Source: Oegoconia quadripuncta
Taxonomy: Eukaryota; Arthropoda; Insecta; Lepidoptera; Autostichidae
Direction of reading: 5' to 3'
DNA: 64,000 nt
NCBI GenBank assembly: GCA_949316235.1
Contig: OX438759.1
Location: 16,460,618-16,524,617, forward strand
A program made the position numbers and the translations under genes. Shown here one piece after another: positions 1-11,184 of this stretch. The first letter of the stretch is position 1. Every line of letters begins with the position of its first letter. The notes beneath the pieces are model-generated. The model was given only the letters and a program-made list of their open reading frames with translations. It had not been told where the DNA came from and searched no databases.

Positions 1-582
1 ACGAGCCTTTAATCTTGGTATTCAGCCAAACAACAAAATAAATCACATGAGTCCCAACCCGGCCCTATAAATTATAAAATGGGTGTATTGCCTCAAAAGG
101 AGCACGGAAAAATACGCTTTTCATTTGCTTTTTCACCAAACCCTGAGAAATGATCTGAGGCATGTCAGAGATTAATGATTGTTAAGTCAAATCCCCAGAT
201 TTGGCATTGCGTAATCCGCTGTTGGGTTTGTCGTTTGCTAATCTAAATTATATTAACGTTTAGTTTGTCAGATGTAATCTGTTAGTAAGATATAGTGGCT
301 GTTACAACTGTTACAAATGCAATAGAAATTTCCAGTTCCTCCCGGCCGTTCTCAAGCATTGGCAAAGGAACATTTTCAGCCGAGCAATGTATGCTCACTC
401 TAGTATTAATAAATCGATCTTGAAATTGAAATTCACGTCTCAGTCACAATACAATTTTTTTTTCATACTTTAATATGCAACAGATTCTCAAGCGTGAACT
501 TAAGGTCATCTCAATCTTGAGAACGGTTTATTAATGCGGGCCTTAGTATTTGTGCAATTGTGGTTATTCTGGATTATTATGT
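1..582. other. Unassigned AT-rich DNA
   Basis: No convincing ORF, RNA gene or repeat is visible in this stretch. A short A/T run and scattered stops occur in all frames. Confidence 0.5.
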
Positions 583-680
583 AATTGGTACACAATAATG
601 TAATTGCGGTAATCACACAAACATTTACTCATGCAGAATTGGAACCCGCAAACGATGGTTTCGAAGACATAGGGTCACTC
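583..680 (-). mobile_element. SINE D fragment (tRNA-headed)
   Basis: On the minus strand this reads a degraded tRNA-like head with a box-B-like GGTTCCAATTC, then the D-family stretch seen at 32033-32275 (GTTTGTGTGATTACC region). It is 3'-truncated and abuts a LINE tail. Assignment rests on similarity to the better copies in this window. Confidence 0.6.
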
Positions 681-840
681 AAAATCAAATCAAAATCAAA
701 AATATTTTATTCAATGTAGGATACAAAAAAATATCACTTATTGAAAGTCAACATGTTATTAATATTATTATATAAGTTATGGTTACGGAGAAGAAGCGAC
801 AAGAAACTCCGCAACAACACATTGCTCTCCGCAACAGCAC
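678..840 (-). mobile_element. jockey-like LINE 3' end
   Basis: Minus-strand 3' tail of the non-LTR family that recurs about twelve times here. The tail repeat TCAAATCAAAATCAAAA lies at the left edge, followed inward by the AAATATTTTATT stretch and an AGAAGAAGCGACAAGAAACTC block that matches the AGAAGAACNAGCAAGAAACTC block of the other copies. There is no coding part in this copy. Confidence 0.65.
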
Positions 841-983
841 TATTCACTACACCAGTCGTCCTATATGACATTCATCGCATAATCCCTGTATCTTTTCTTC
901 TTGTTCGATCTTGTCCTACGGTCGCCTTTCACCCGTTCGTTGTCATCTCGTACCACCAAACTTTCACACTTGGCATTCCACTA

Positions 984-1038
984 TTTTTTTAAAGCACAAC
1001 GGGTTAGTACTTGACCTCAATCACACCTGATGTTAATT
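984..1038 (-). mobile_element. SINE A 3' end fragment
   Basis: Only the last 50 bp of SINE A, with its T-run (A-tail on the minus strand) and the CACAACGGGTTAGTACTTGA end. It sits directly in front of the fuller copy at 1041-1373, so two A elements lie head-to-tail. Confidence 0.7.
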
Positions 1039-1040
1039 GA

Positions 1041-1373
1041 TTTTTTTTTATGTACAACGGGTTGGTGCTTGACCTCAATCACACCTGATGTTAAGTGAAG
1101 ATGAGGTCGAAGGTGGAATCGTACTGACCCGGAAACCCCAACACATTTGGGGGACTGGCTATCTTATCTGTGACAACCGCAACACAACAATGCTATTAAC
1201 ATTGCTGCTTGGCGGCAGATTTAGATAAGATGGTGGTAGATAGCCAGGCGGACATTTAAAATGCCCTACCACTAACCAAACCGAGTACTTAAACATGTAC
1301 CCCGCTGGGGATGGAACCCGCGACCTCCGAATCGTAAACCCAATGTTGTTTACATTGAACCAAGGAGGCGGCG
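1041..1373 (-). mobile_element. SINE A, near full length
   Basis: tRNA-derived SINE of about 330 bp on the minus strand. The right end carries the head (GCCTCC start, box-A-like TGGTTCAATG, box-B-like GGTTCCATCCCC, one base off the consensus GGTTCGATCCC), the middle carries GTCCGCCTGGCTATCTACC, and the left end is an A-tail. The name A is local to this report. Confidence 0.85.
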
Positions 1374-1574
1374 GTTTGAATATGAGGTCGAACTTCTTCT
1401 GATCCACTTGGTAGAACAGCACCAAACAAAATGCCCAGAATACGTACAAGACACACATTATATACATAACGTCACGACCTTTTTCCCAAATAGCTGTTAC
1501 CCTATTACCAAATGCGTCACTTTACGACTCAAAAGCAATCCCACTAATAACACCTATCCTATAGGAACCAGTCA

Positions 1575-2052
1575 CTTTTCTGGGATAAAATGTAGTCTAA
1601 GTGTTAATCCAGGTCCTAATCTGTCTCATCATCTCAGCCCGTAAACATCACACTGCAGGGATATAGGCCTTCCCTCGTATAATGAGGGAGTATGGGCCAC
1701 AGTCCACCACGCCGGCCCAATGCGAGTTGGGGACTTCACATGCCTTGGAATTTTTATTTCTCAGGCATGCGGGTTTCCTCACGATGTTTTCCTTCATCGT
1801 TTAAAAGCAGTCGGATAAATGCACATAAGTAATTAAACCAAAATTTAAGAACTCATTGGTACATGGCTTATCTGGGAATCGAACTCGGACCTTCCAAATT
1901 GGTAGACCGTGTCTTAACCGCAGAGCCACCGACTAATTTGTCTACCAAAAAAAATTTCAACCAAATCTATCCAGCCGTTTATGCGTGAAGAGGTAACAAA
2001 CATATACACATACATACATACACACACACATTTGGCATTTATAATATTACGT
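1575..2052 (-). mobile_element. Helitron-like remnant split by a SINE
   Basis: The pieces 1575-1626 and 1944-2052 together match the copy at 31065-31218 (GTTAATCCAGGTC, TTTCAACCAAATC, CAGCCGTTTATGCGTGAAGAGGTAA). They end in ATACATACAT and TTTATAATATTA, which resembles the 5' end of Lepidopteran Helitrons read in reverse. A SINE C sits in the middle with a target duplication. The CTAG end is not preserved. Confidence 0.55.
1627..1933 (-). mobile_element. SINE C with 10-bp target duplication
   Basis: On the minus strand: head with box A TGGCTCTGCGG and box B GGTTCGATTCC, body with the GGGCCACAGTCCACC stretch, and a GATGATGAGA tail. It is flanked by TAATCTGTCT (1617-1626) and TAATTTGTCT (1934-1943), a 10-bp target-site duplication with one mismatch. 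The uninterrupted target is visible at about 31153-31165, which confirms the insertion. Confidence 0.88.
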
Positions 2053-2091
2053 GGGATGGGGTGGTCAGAAATATCCCAAAACTCCGCCTAG

Positions 2092-2190
2092 ACCGCCTCC
2101 GTGGCTCAATGTAAATAACATTGGGTTTACGATTCGGAGGTCGCGGGTTCGATCCCCAGCGGGGTTCATGTTTAAGTACTCAGTTTGGTA
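2092..2190 (+). mobile_element. SINE A head, 3'-truncated
   Basis: Intact head with box A TGGCTCAATG and box B GGTTCGATCCC, followed by the start of the body. It breaks off at GTTTGGTAGG and continues into an unrelated retroposon end (see next feature), so the junction makes a chimera. Confidence 0.8.
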
Positions 2191-2345
2191 GGTACCTTTC
2201 TGATTCCACCTTGCGACACCAACAATTAGATGTCAAAAACAATGTTTACTTTTTGTATGTGTCTCGACTGTGTAATACTTGTACCTGATTGTTTGCGCCA
2301 TGAGATGGGCTCAAATACATTTTTCTTTCTTTCATGGCAAGGTTT
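2191..2345 (+). mobile_element. Retroposon E 3' end
   Basis: Contains CTTGCGACACC and ends in a region like AAATACATTTTTCTTTCTTTC. Related copies are at 14820-15095, 46104-46360 and 62030-62310, which share TTGCGACACCGAAAA or CTCCACTGAAAACCAGCG. Family identity is unknown; it looks like the 3' part of a SINE or LINE. Confidence 0.5.
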
Positions 2346-3795
2346 TTGACGTTGCGCACTCCATTATGTATAAATTTCCTACTCTAAGTCAACAAGTTCA
2401 GCATGCGGCTGTAGCTGACTGTACAAATTCACTCATTGATTTCGTACCTAATATTGTAATACCCGAGAGGAATACCTAATGAAGTGCATTTCAGGATTCT
2501 AAAGCTGACTTTGCGTAATTTGGAACGTTCGACTCTAACCCGACCGAATACGGAATGTCCCTGCCAGAACCATTAGCCTATATTAAATGGTAGCATTATT
2601 ATTTGATCGCTAATTCATTTTATAGTATAACGCGTGGAGGGAATTCCCGGTCTTGCTTTTCATGCAAACACAAATTGGAAGCTTTGAGAATTAATTGCAG
2701 TGGAAATTTGAATAATTTGTACACTCTTGATAGATTCATTTATTACCTTATATAGTTATAAATCATTTGTCATGAGATTTACAGATATTGAGCAAGTGAA
2801 TTGTAGAAGGATGTAACAGAAGATAGATGATGGTAGCAGCATTATCTGTATGGTTAGTGACTCAAGATTTGACCACAGCGTTTGTCAGATTCGCTCTGGT
2901 TTACACAGAATTCTCAGTATACGGGCTTCCATTAATTTACGAGAGAGATCGTGACATTAGCTACATATATAAATCTAACTATGTAAATGATTTTGAGAAC
3001 TCAAGAAATGAAATAACTTTGGGAATCTATTTCGTAACAATATAAAGAGAATCAAATTAAATCTAATTTCATTTAAAAAAACAATTGTTACAAATAAAAC
3101 AATGTACAATAAATGTGCCTTTTTGTACAATAAAGCGTTTACAAACAAACAAACAAAACATTAACTTGAAATCTCTTGTGGGTTGATAGCTGTATTATTT
3201 ATTTTCGGATTACCAACAAGATTGACGCGTATCAATCCAACTTGACAAAACCAACATAGTGCATGCGCCACCTTCATTATAAGTAACCATGACATACAAA
3301 TATTTCTAGCAGTTAACATTTAACAATATTACATGAAAATGGTAAAAAATTAAAAAGAACTCAATACTTTCCAGACATTAAGTATAATACGTAGAATTGA
3401 ATTTTCGATTACAATAATAAAATTAAACATAAACTACGAGAATTACAAGAACACAAAATCAAACGATAAGAAACAATACTGTATAGTGAAACTGATTCTG
3501 TGTAAGTATTGACCAGCTCTAATCGTCCGATGTAGTAACCAGTCGCTCAGATAAATCTTTAAAGCTACATACTTTTTCAACCCAGTGCAAGGTTAGGTTA
3601 GGTTAACTCAGGTTGCATCCCATATTTCCCAATTTTTTGGCCGAGGCCAGTCCATTAATTTCCAGTGGCAGTGGTGGTAAAGGCCCGGCGGATGATGTAG
3701 TTCAGTTCTATTGATACTAATTTTAATATAGGTAAGTACCAAGGTAAAGCCAGTATCGATATACTTATTTACATAGAAATACATATATAATATAA
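2346..3795. other. Mostly unique AT-rich DNA
   Basis: Short ORFs such as 2279-2479 and 2827-3045 have no recognisable domain. GGTTAGGTTAGGTTAA at about 3590 is only two to three TTAGG-like units, not telomere. No repeat family could be assigned. Confidence 0.45.
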
Positions 3796-4074
3796 TAAAA
3801 TAAATAAATAAATAAATATTTTGCACATGTACACAGCGCTATCTAGTTCCACACTAAGCAACTATGCTTGTATTATGGATACCAGATGGTTGATAAACTA
3901 CACAAATACATTTTTTTTTGTTGTAAATAAATACATATATAAATGAAAAACATCCATAACCCGGGAACACATGTCTGTATTCATCATACAAACATATGCC
4001 CCTAGCGGGATTCGAGCCCGCGACCTTTTGGTATAGCAGCACAGTTTCTAACCACTACACCAAACAGGTCGTCA
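3796..4074 (-). mobile_element. SINE B, near full length
   Basis: Minus strand: GACGACCTGTTTGGTGTAGTGG head (box A TGGTGTAGTGG), box B GGCTCGAATCC, body with ATATGTTTGTATGATGAATAC, an internal A-run, then CCATCTGGTATCCATAATAC and a closing GAACTAGATAGCGCTGTG plus an (AAAT)n tail. This is one of about ten B copies. Confidence 0.87.
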
Positions 4075-5349
4075 TAATAAAATCATATGTAACAAATGTG
4101 TGAAGATTTTGTTACTGGCATTATATATGTGAATAGAAATAGACATGATATTAATTATGAAATCGGAAATGCAAGAAACTAAACAAAGTTGCAGTTGTTA
4201 TTACAAAAATAAGAAACCGCACGTACTCCACGTTCAATGTGATCATAAAGAGGAAAGTATATTACTCCAATAGCACGAGGGCAAAAGACAAATGAAAAGA
4301 ACCAAAGAATTCGACAAATTGGGAAAACATTTCAACTTGGGTAAACAAAGAATCTTACTTAAAACTTGGGGCGTCATCATTAGACACTCGTGTGAGATCA
4401 AAGACGGAGTTCACAGACAGCTAGATATTAGATTTCTACACAGATATGGCATTGAAATGCAAGATATGGATATGAATTTTGAATGTTGCTTCTAAAACTC
4501 TAGGGATTCCTGGCATGCAGTGATGTCACTGCTCACTTTGGTTACTAGAAAAAAATCTACATTGGTTCATATAAGTCGATTGAAAGTGATAACACGCTAA
4601 ATATTGGTAAATAGATAAAATTATGACCAGAAAACCAGACTTGCATGACGTCAATGAAGAAACTGCCTAACTCAAAATTTTAAAAACCGGTGGTCAGATA
4701 ATGTCCACAGAGAGAATTGCTGTCGGTCACTTCCAGTAAACTGAATTCCGGAACTTCAGTCATAAAATATTCTGTTTGTAAGCTGTATTTTAGAAATAAA
4801 CTTGTCCTTAAGTTGGAGCAAAGTTTAAGTTTCAGTCGCTTGTAATTTGGAAGGAATTGGAATCATTTTGAACTTCCAGGCAACTCACAATCTTAGGGGA
4901 AACAGGGTAAGTCAGAACTCAATGTCGTGATTAGACTGTTTGAACGGTTGTTGCCAGTTTCAATTAGGCCTAATTTAGCATTGGCGTATTTGGACGAGTT
5001 GGTCATGTCGACACTTACTTAATGATGTTGCTTAGAATTTTATGTAAACTATTCCAAATGTAATATTATATCAAATTCATTTACAATATTTCTTTTGTTA
5101 ACATGTATCTATTTGTCGTTTCTAAATAAAAGAAATACTTTTCAAAAAACCTTTGAATGCTTCATCGTGAGACTCTGTTCATTACATATTATTCTAAAGA
5201 CGAGTAATATACGACCACGACCAAAATCTAAAGTTTTGTTATAATATGCCATTGCTGAGGTGCAGCGCCCCATTCCGATTCCTTCAGAATACTACCTTAT
5301 TAAGACAAATCAAACGAGCCAAATCCGAAAGAAAAACTTTGTGGAGTAA
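4075..5349. other. Unique DNA without recognisable genes
   Basis: The best ORF is 67 codons on the plus strand (4292-4495), lysine-rich at its start, with no domain I recognise. No repeat was detected by eye. Confidence 0.45.
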
Positions 5350-5621
5350 TATAACATCATAAGGTTTACGAATCGGAGGTTGCGGATTCGATTCCCAGTG
5401 GGGTACAAGTTTAATAGTGTTGGTTTGGTTGGTGGTAGGGCATTTTAAATGTCCGCCTGGCTAGCTACCACCATCTTATTGTGTGTTCCGGTTGTCATAA
5501 AATAGCCAGTCCCCCAAATAAGACGGGGTTTCCGTGGCAGTACGCTTCAACTTTCGGCCTCATAATCACTTAACATCAGGTGTGATTGAGGTCAAGTGCT
5601 AACCCGTTGTGCATAATAAAA
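5350..5621 (+). mobile_element. SINE A, 5'-truncated
   Basis: Starts inside the head just before box B (GGATTCGATTCCCAG), has the full body and ends in GTTGTGCATAATAAAA. The A-tail is short and interrupted, suggesting an older copy. Confidence 0.83.
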
Positions 5622-7404
5622 GGGTTGCATTATATTGTTAGAAATTTCCTATGGCCACCTTCTGGCAATCATCAGACTATATTTCACCCGAACGTACAAA
5701 CATACAAATTAAATAAAAGCTTGTAAATATATATCACTAACCAAACTGAGAACTAAATAAACCATATCAATAACTGAGAATGTGCAACAGGTCTGAAACC
5801 AAGTGCCAATGCAACCCGAAAATACAACATCAATTGAATGTCAAAAATTGCCTAATATAGGCGTCCTATAGCTACGTTATACAATGAAAGCAAAGAAAAT
5901 CCCCCGTACAGACTTGCAGCTAAAATTCATAAGCGAAAACTAGGATTAATTGGCCCAATAAAACTGGCTTCCCGACGAAGTCCGGTGTAGTTTTAGCAAA
6001 AAAGCGCTGCAGCCAGCACAGCTGCCGGCCGTCGATAACGATGGATTTTCGCTTCAAAGTGCATGAAATATTCATTGTGACCAGTTTTTAGAAGCGCTGA
6101 ATTAAAACGGGAAACGGTACGCCGTTTACCACCTTTAGCTGAAAAATGAGGTGAGACTCTCGCCAAGCGAAACGACCAATAGGAATAACTCAAATATTCA
6201 ACAAGCATTACATGATGACATACCGATATCCATAAACAATCGTCCATAGACTTAGTGGGTCTTTATCATTATCGTACAAGTACCCATTGTTGGGGCACAG
6301 CCTCCTCTCATTTTGATAATTCATGACGCGGATCCAGTGCAGATTGGTAGATTTATGTTAGATTAGTGTAAACAATTATACTCAATTTATGCAGAAAACT
6401 GTGTAAATCAAGCGTACTAACAGTAATATTTAGATTATCATATTTAGCATCCAGAAACATAGCGCTCGTCATGTGTATGACCTGCTTTTCAACGAACAAA
6501 TATGTTTGATATCTTCGATCGCTCAGTTATGTGATAGAGAAATATGGAATGCGGCAGTCATCGGTAGCCGGTTCCTGGTCTTCTTGAGGGCTCCCGGGGG
6601 TGTATCCACGAGCGGTTCAGGAGAATCCTTCCCTATTGGCACTATCGGAATGTTTGTGTGAAGATTTTGGTATGCCGTAGTGCGGATTTTAATTGATCTA
6701 TGTACAGTCTATATAGTACTATGTACGCACAGTCAGCGCCATATTTTATTTCGAAAAAAATTTCATTCAAAAATATTAGATGTTATCTTGAACAGTTTTT
6801 CGATTTAGGGATCCCTTTAAGAAATATTAGGCTTTAAAGTGCAAATTTTTGTTACGGTTGAGTGTCCTCCCCTAAAAGGTAAACGGTTGGTTTTAGATTG
6901 ATGAAATTCACGGCAATAGTTATTATAATGGAGTTAAAAGAAAAGCTATTACAATTAAGTAGGTTTTACAAGTTAATGAGTAAAACTCGTAAAATATACT
7001 TACCGTCCGTTGAAATTTTTTTTCCAAATGATAAAACGCCACAAGTCCGCAAATTGTGAGAGCAAGTACTGAACCCTATACTGCGCGTAACCCGACACGC
7101 ACTTGACCGGTTTTCTATCTGCCATCACTCCTTCGAATTTACATACACTTAATTATTACAAACATGGAAATGAGTGAGGGTAGAAATTATGGTAAAGAGA
7201 ATTAGTTGTATCAACATTTTCACCGTTTTCATTATCTGATTATTCAATTACAGTTGGTAACTTATGCTTACTTCATTCAGTTGCTTTCCACATTGTATTA
7301 TCACTGTCACGAAATCAATTCATCACGTCACATTTTGTTGGGAGTGTGTAAATTGGAGGGACGAACGCGAGTTCACGTTTGATGGACATTCAATAGGTTT
7401 TTTT
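5622..7404. other. Mostly unique DNA, two GC-richer patches
   Basis: An 84-codon minus ORF at 5993-6247 and a 62-codon plus ORF at 6473-6661 lie in relatively GC-rich patches but match no family I recognise. A fragment of a 5S-SINE tail sits at 6285-6350. No promoter or splice structure can be argued. Confidence 0.4.
6285..6350 (-). mobile_element. 5S-SINE tail fragment
   Basis: Reads GGGCACAGCCTCCTCTCA and CCAGTGCAGATTGG, the tail shared with the 5S-derived SINEs at 22940-23155 and 32560-32935 (GAGGAGGCTGTGCCCCA and GTGCGGATTGG there). The head is absent. Confidence 0.45.
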
Positions 7405-7600
7405 TTTATGAGAGAGGGAGGTCACCTGATGGAAAGCAATCACCGCCCGCTCATGGACACCCGCAACACCAAAAGGTTCACAGATGCGTTGCCGGCCTTT
7501 GAGGATGGTGTAGGCTCGTTTTTTGAAGGTTCCAATGTCGTACTCGTTCGGGAATACCGTTGCAGGAAGCTATCTCATGGAATAGTCCGCGATCTACGAC
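7405..7600 (-). mobile_element. LINE 3' end (CDPFGVAGVH type)
   Basis: Minus-strand 3' coding end plus tail of a non-LTR element. It shares AACACCAAAAGG, CACAGATGCGTTGCCGGCC and TCACCTGATGG with the opposite-strand copy at 26605-26790, which reads in frame. The long open frame across it (7264-7701) runs the other way and is not a gene. Confidence 0.6.
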
Positions 7601-7621
7601 AAACGGACACATTTTTCAAGA

Positions 7622-8035
7622 TTTCAATCAAAATCAAAAAAATGCTTTATTTTGTAGGTACACAGGCTATACTTAAAATAGTCAGATTTAACATTTTTTA
7701 AGCTACTGCATGTTCAAAAACCAATTTTCCCCTGAGAAGAACAAGCAAGAAACTCGAATTATTATTTTATATTATAATATTTCATTATTAATTGCCTGGT
7801 TATGCGAAGGGCTGTTCATGTCCATGAATGTTTATCATCTAAATAATCTGATATTTTATAATATGCTTTCTTAATGAGTTTCTGTTTTATAGTATCTTTA
7901 AATTTTTTGAAAGGAAGATTTTGTATATCAACAGGAACTTTATTGAAAAAGTGTATACATAACCCTTTGAATGAATTACTGATTTTGCAGAGGCTACTTA
8001 TGTCACCTGCAAGTTTATCTTTTAATAATTTATTA
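7622..8035 (-). mobile_element. jockey-like LINE 3' end with coding part
   Basis: Minus strand. The inner part (about 8010 to 7815) encodes the conserved C-terminus of this family's reverse-transcriptase ORF, ending FNKVPVDIQNLPFKKFKD-like, then KQKLIKKAYYKI, ISDYLDDKHSW. The 3' UTR block with AGAAGAACAAGCAAGAAACTC and the TTTTTTTGATTTTGATTG tail follow. It is 5'-truncated. Confidence 0.75.
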
Positions 8036-8086
8036 CATTTTTACAATACAATACAATACAATACAGTACAATACAAATACACTTTA
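8036..8086. repeat. (TACAA)n microsatellite
   Basis: About eight imperfect TACAA units. Similar pentanucleotide runs are at 13097-13212. Confidence 0.8.
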
Positions 8087-8130
8087 AGAGAAAATACATT
8101 TTACAAAACACAATACTGATAAGAGTACAA

Positions 8131-8199
8131 TTAACACGTTAACTGCCGCGACGCAGACACAATTGAAAATCAATTGTTTTCCGGTCACCGGTGACCGGA
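8131..8199. mobile_element. Possible piggyBac-like terminus with 20-bp palindrome
   Basis: TTAA is followed by CACGTTAACTGCCGCGACGC, a form I associate with piggyBac-like ends (TTAA target). It then has CAATTG-AAAAT-CAATTG and the perfect palindrome TCCGGTCACCGGTGACCGGA at 8180-8199. The partner end was not found, so this is probably a solo or truncated end. Confidence 0.4.
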
Positions 8200-8216
8200 G
8201 TGGCGCTCAAAGGCTT

Positions 8217-8265
8217 AAGCGGCCTTATCACGAAAAGCGATCTCTTCCAGGCAACCTTTCTGTCA
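8217..8265 (-). mobile_element. LINE G 3'-UTR fragment
   Basis: Minus strand CTGGAAGAGATCGCTTTTCG and GATAAGGCCGC, shared with the plus-strand copies at 25495-25625 and 38285-38410. It is the typical end of a non-LTR element that closes with a GTGCAATAAAG-like tail. Confidence 0.55.
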
Positions 8266-8651
8266 TTTACTGTCACTTTTTATTACTGCAACATTTTTAT
8301 TACTGTCACTTTTACTGGCGGTAGTCTTTTCCTACCACCACGCTTACTGCATCTAGGTACAGTCCGTGGCGAGGGACTGAGTTTCATTCGACTTTTTTGC
8401 CCACTGGGCGGGTTTTGCATTTCATTTGCTACACTACCATTTGCCGACGAAGTGGAATTTTTTTTTCCTACTTGCACACTCTATTCTTTAATTTAATTAG
8501 ATTGGGGTCCAAGGTAGCAGTAGACTCACGTAAGGCATTATTGATCCCAACTTAAAGGAGTTATACTGACAGGAGAGTGGAGGCCGGATAGTCACAAAAA
8601 AGTGATTATTTCAATCAATCAATCAAATACGCTTTCTTGTTTAAATAATAA
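8266..8651. other. Unassigned, with a basic minus-strand ORF
   Basis: The minus ORF 8283-8477 (64 codons) encodes a Ser/Lys/Arg-rich peptide (PRTVPRCSKRGGRKR) that looks more like real coding sequence than chance, perhaps the basic tail of a DNA-transposon protein next to the possible piggyBac-like end. I do not recognise it. Confidence 0.3.
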
Positions 8652-8879
8652 TGGATGGTGGTAGGGCATATTAAATGTCCGCCTGGCTAGCTACCACCAT
8701 CTTATTTAAACCTGCCTCCAAACAGCAATACAGTTATTAGCATTGTTATGTTCCGGTTGTCAGAGATAACATAGCCAGTCGGTTTCCGGGTCAGTACGCT
8801 TCCACCTACGGCCTTATCTTCACTTAACATCAGGTGTGATTGAGGTCAATTGATAACCCGGTATGGTTAAAAAAAATAA
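8652..8879 (+). mobile_element. SINE A, head missing
   Basis: Begins at GGTGGTAGGGCATATTAAATG and runs to an A-tail. The pol III head is absent. Confidence 0.8.
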
Positions 8880-9124
8880 GGAAGGTACATTTAAATATCT
8901 TATAGAAACTACAAATTATTTCTTTATAATAACACCCTTATTTTTGCATCATAGTCTTCAGAGTAAAAAAATATGTATAACAGAAAGCTTTTTCGACGAA
9001 AACACTTCTTCACTTCCTCAGAGAAAAGCAATTAAATAGTCATTATTTTCAACTTAGGCGTTCCATGAAACATCATACGTCCGATATGTTTCGTTCGATT
9101 TTGACGGTAGGTTTTCGACAAAGG

Positions 9125-9180
9125 TAGTGTAGACCGTGTGCTTCGTCCATGACCACATCGTCACTTTCCAACAGGTGAGA
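9125..9180 (+). mobile_element. LINE end fragment (K type)
   Basis: GACCACATCGTCACTTTCC and AACAGGTGAGA match the longer copy at 57208-57345. Confidence 0.5.
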
Positions 9181-9186
9181 TTGATA

Positions 9187-9350
9187 GATAGATAAAGCAT
9201 TTATTTGTTTCTTCAGTCACACACATACATTTAACTTTTAGGCGCAATAACAAATTGTAGATCTATACAATTATGGCAACATGTTAAAGGATTATTGTTA
9301 ATGTGTGTGCTGCAGCAGCACAAAAGGGTTATATTAGGTCAGCTCAGTAT
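9187..9350 (-). mobile_element. Retroelement H 3' end
   Basis: TAGATAGATAAAGCATTTATTTG at the left is the tail read in reverse. It is followed by ATGTGTGTGCTGCAGCAGCAC. The second copy at 55668-55960 shares both parts. The (ATCT)n tail is typical of some non-LTR elements. Confidence 0.55.
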
Positions 9351-9636
9351 ATGGAATGCTCAAAAAGCAATACACTGATGTTCAGCTATAAGCACCCAAG
9401 GAGAACATGGGTGAACGTGTAAGAACAAGTGAAACATTTTTGGACAATAAGTGTACCCCCCTATATGTATTGTTTACTTACGTGTAGCATGTTATGAGTG
9501 ACAGTGACTTCAACATGACCTAAAAAATTTACTTCCTAAATACGGGTAATGAGATAGAGTTTTAAATGAATTTTAATATAATTATTACTTTTTAGAAAAT
9601 AAATCTGAAATAAGTTGCAGAAATATTCATTCATAG

Positions 9637-9834
9637 TCAGCGTCTCAAGGCAGCAGCAACCGGCAAGCGATCCTTTTTCGGAATTTCTAACCGTTGGAAC
9701 TCAAGAATACACAATTTTAACCGCTGTTTAAAAATATGTTTAGACGCTGGAATTGCTGGAGGAATATTATTCCAGCATTTTATCGCTTGGTAACGAAAGC
9801 TGCCGGTAATGCCACCGTTGTGTAAATGCACCAC
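9637..9834 (-). mobile_element. LINE C-terminal coding fragment
   Basis: The 65-codon minus ORF contains SFRYQAIKCWNNIPPAI, the pattern found near the C-terminus of non-LTR reverse transcriptases (FRY-x5-WNxLP), then a Lys/Arg-rich end. No catalytic part is present. It is a remnant, with family uncertain between jockey and CR1/L2 types. Confidence 0.5.
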
Positions 9835-9974
9835 CAGTGGTGATTGTGATCAAATTCTGGTCTAATTGGGAACCGAGTCGCAATTATAAAAAACAACTAT
9901 CTCGGTAATAACGTCTCAGAAACTCGCAATGAATCGTTATAAAGCTGTTTATTGTTTGATTACTTAAAAAAATT

Positions 9975-10540
9975 GTTGACGTTCAAAAACGACAAAGGCT
10001 GTAAGATTCCTGTAACTGTTTGTTAGTCTTAACAAGTAAAGAATCACGATGTAATCTTAGATTGAACCGGTAGCGGCACCACGCGACCAATAAACCCACG
10101 AACAAAGGAAGTTGGGACAAACGAGCGGATTAATTGATAAAATTAAAAAATATATATGATTCTGATAAAAATGACAAAGCCTGTATGATTCTAGTCCTTC
10201 GACTACTCCGAATTTGCATCACAGTTGGCGTAATGTATATATTCTTTAACCACGTTGAGTACAACAATTTGTTAGCTTAAAAGTAAAGAATCATGATGTA
10301 ATCTTACCTAGCTCAATTTTTAAAATTTCTTTTTCACTTCCTTAAATTTACACGTGGGAACTTGTAACTGGCAATTTTTTATACAATGTTCACATGCTAA
10401 TTTATATATAAGCTATAAGTTTTCCAATAAGCAAATAAAAAAAAATGAAAATAAAACAGGAGCCGCGACTCGCGATAGAAATAAACTGGTTACAAAAAAG
10501 TTATGATTCTGATAAAAATTGACAAAGGCTATAAATGAAG
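9975..10540. repeat. Diverged local duplication
   Basis: GACAAAGGCTGTAAGATTC near 9990, GACAAAGCCTGTATGATTC near 10172 and GACAAAGGCTATAAATGA near 10521 recur. AGTAAAGAATCACGATGTAA near 10036 recurs as AGTAAAGAATCATGATGTAA near 10282. Spacing is roughly 180-350 bp, so these are old, partly rearranged tandem copies. Confidence 0.5.
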
Positions 10541-10591
10541 TCCGACAGTTCCCAGTTTGCACCATAGCGAGCACTTTTGGCGACATCTATA

Positions 10592-10950
10592 CGGGATGAG
10601 TTTTTTTACCGTAAGGAAAAAAATAGGGCATATTAGGTAAGTGAAATAGAAGTTATTGGCGTAGGTACTTTACTTTTTTGTTTCAAAACCATCACGGAAT
10701 AAAGCGTTAATTTTGTCATTTAACAGTCGCGTTTGTAGCCTATTCCACATAATTACATAATCAAATTAAATAAATAAAGAAAACTTGGAGAAAATATGAG
10801 TTCCAAATAAATTTCGAACGACAGGAATCCTACAAATCACGCCAGTCGCATTAAAAAAAGAAATAAAAATAAACTACCTATGCCAATACCTTCTATTTCA
10901 CTTACCTAATATGCCCTATTTTTTTCCTTACGGTAAAAAAACTCATCCGG
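10592..10950. mobile_element. MITE-1 copy 1 (complete)
   Basis: Terminal inverted repeats of about 55 bp. The left end reads CGGGATGAGTTTTTTTACCG, the right end is its complement ending CTCATCCGG, and both continue through the GCATATTAGGTAAGTG motif and its complement. TA flanks both sides (10590-10591 and 10951-10952), fitting a Tc1/mariner-type target. There is no ORF, so it is non-autonomous. Other copies are at 23543 and 31002, with a relic at 46890. Confidence 0.85.
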
Positions 10951-11042
10951 TATATTAAGAAATCAATCAAAGAAATAAACATCGTTGCTTGAACTCGATA
11001 CGAATACAAATACAAAATATTTATTTCATAGCTTAAGTCCAA

Positions 11043-11184
<142 letters not shown>

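Noticed and set aside
3588..3604. TTAGG-like telomeric repeat
   Set aside because: There are only two to three units, with no array and no telomere-specific retrotransposon next to it.
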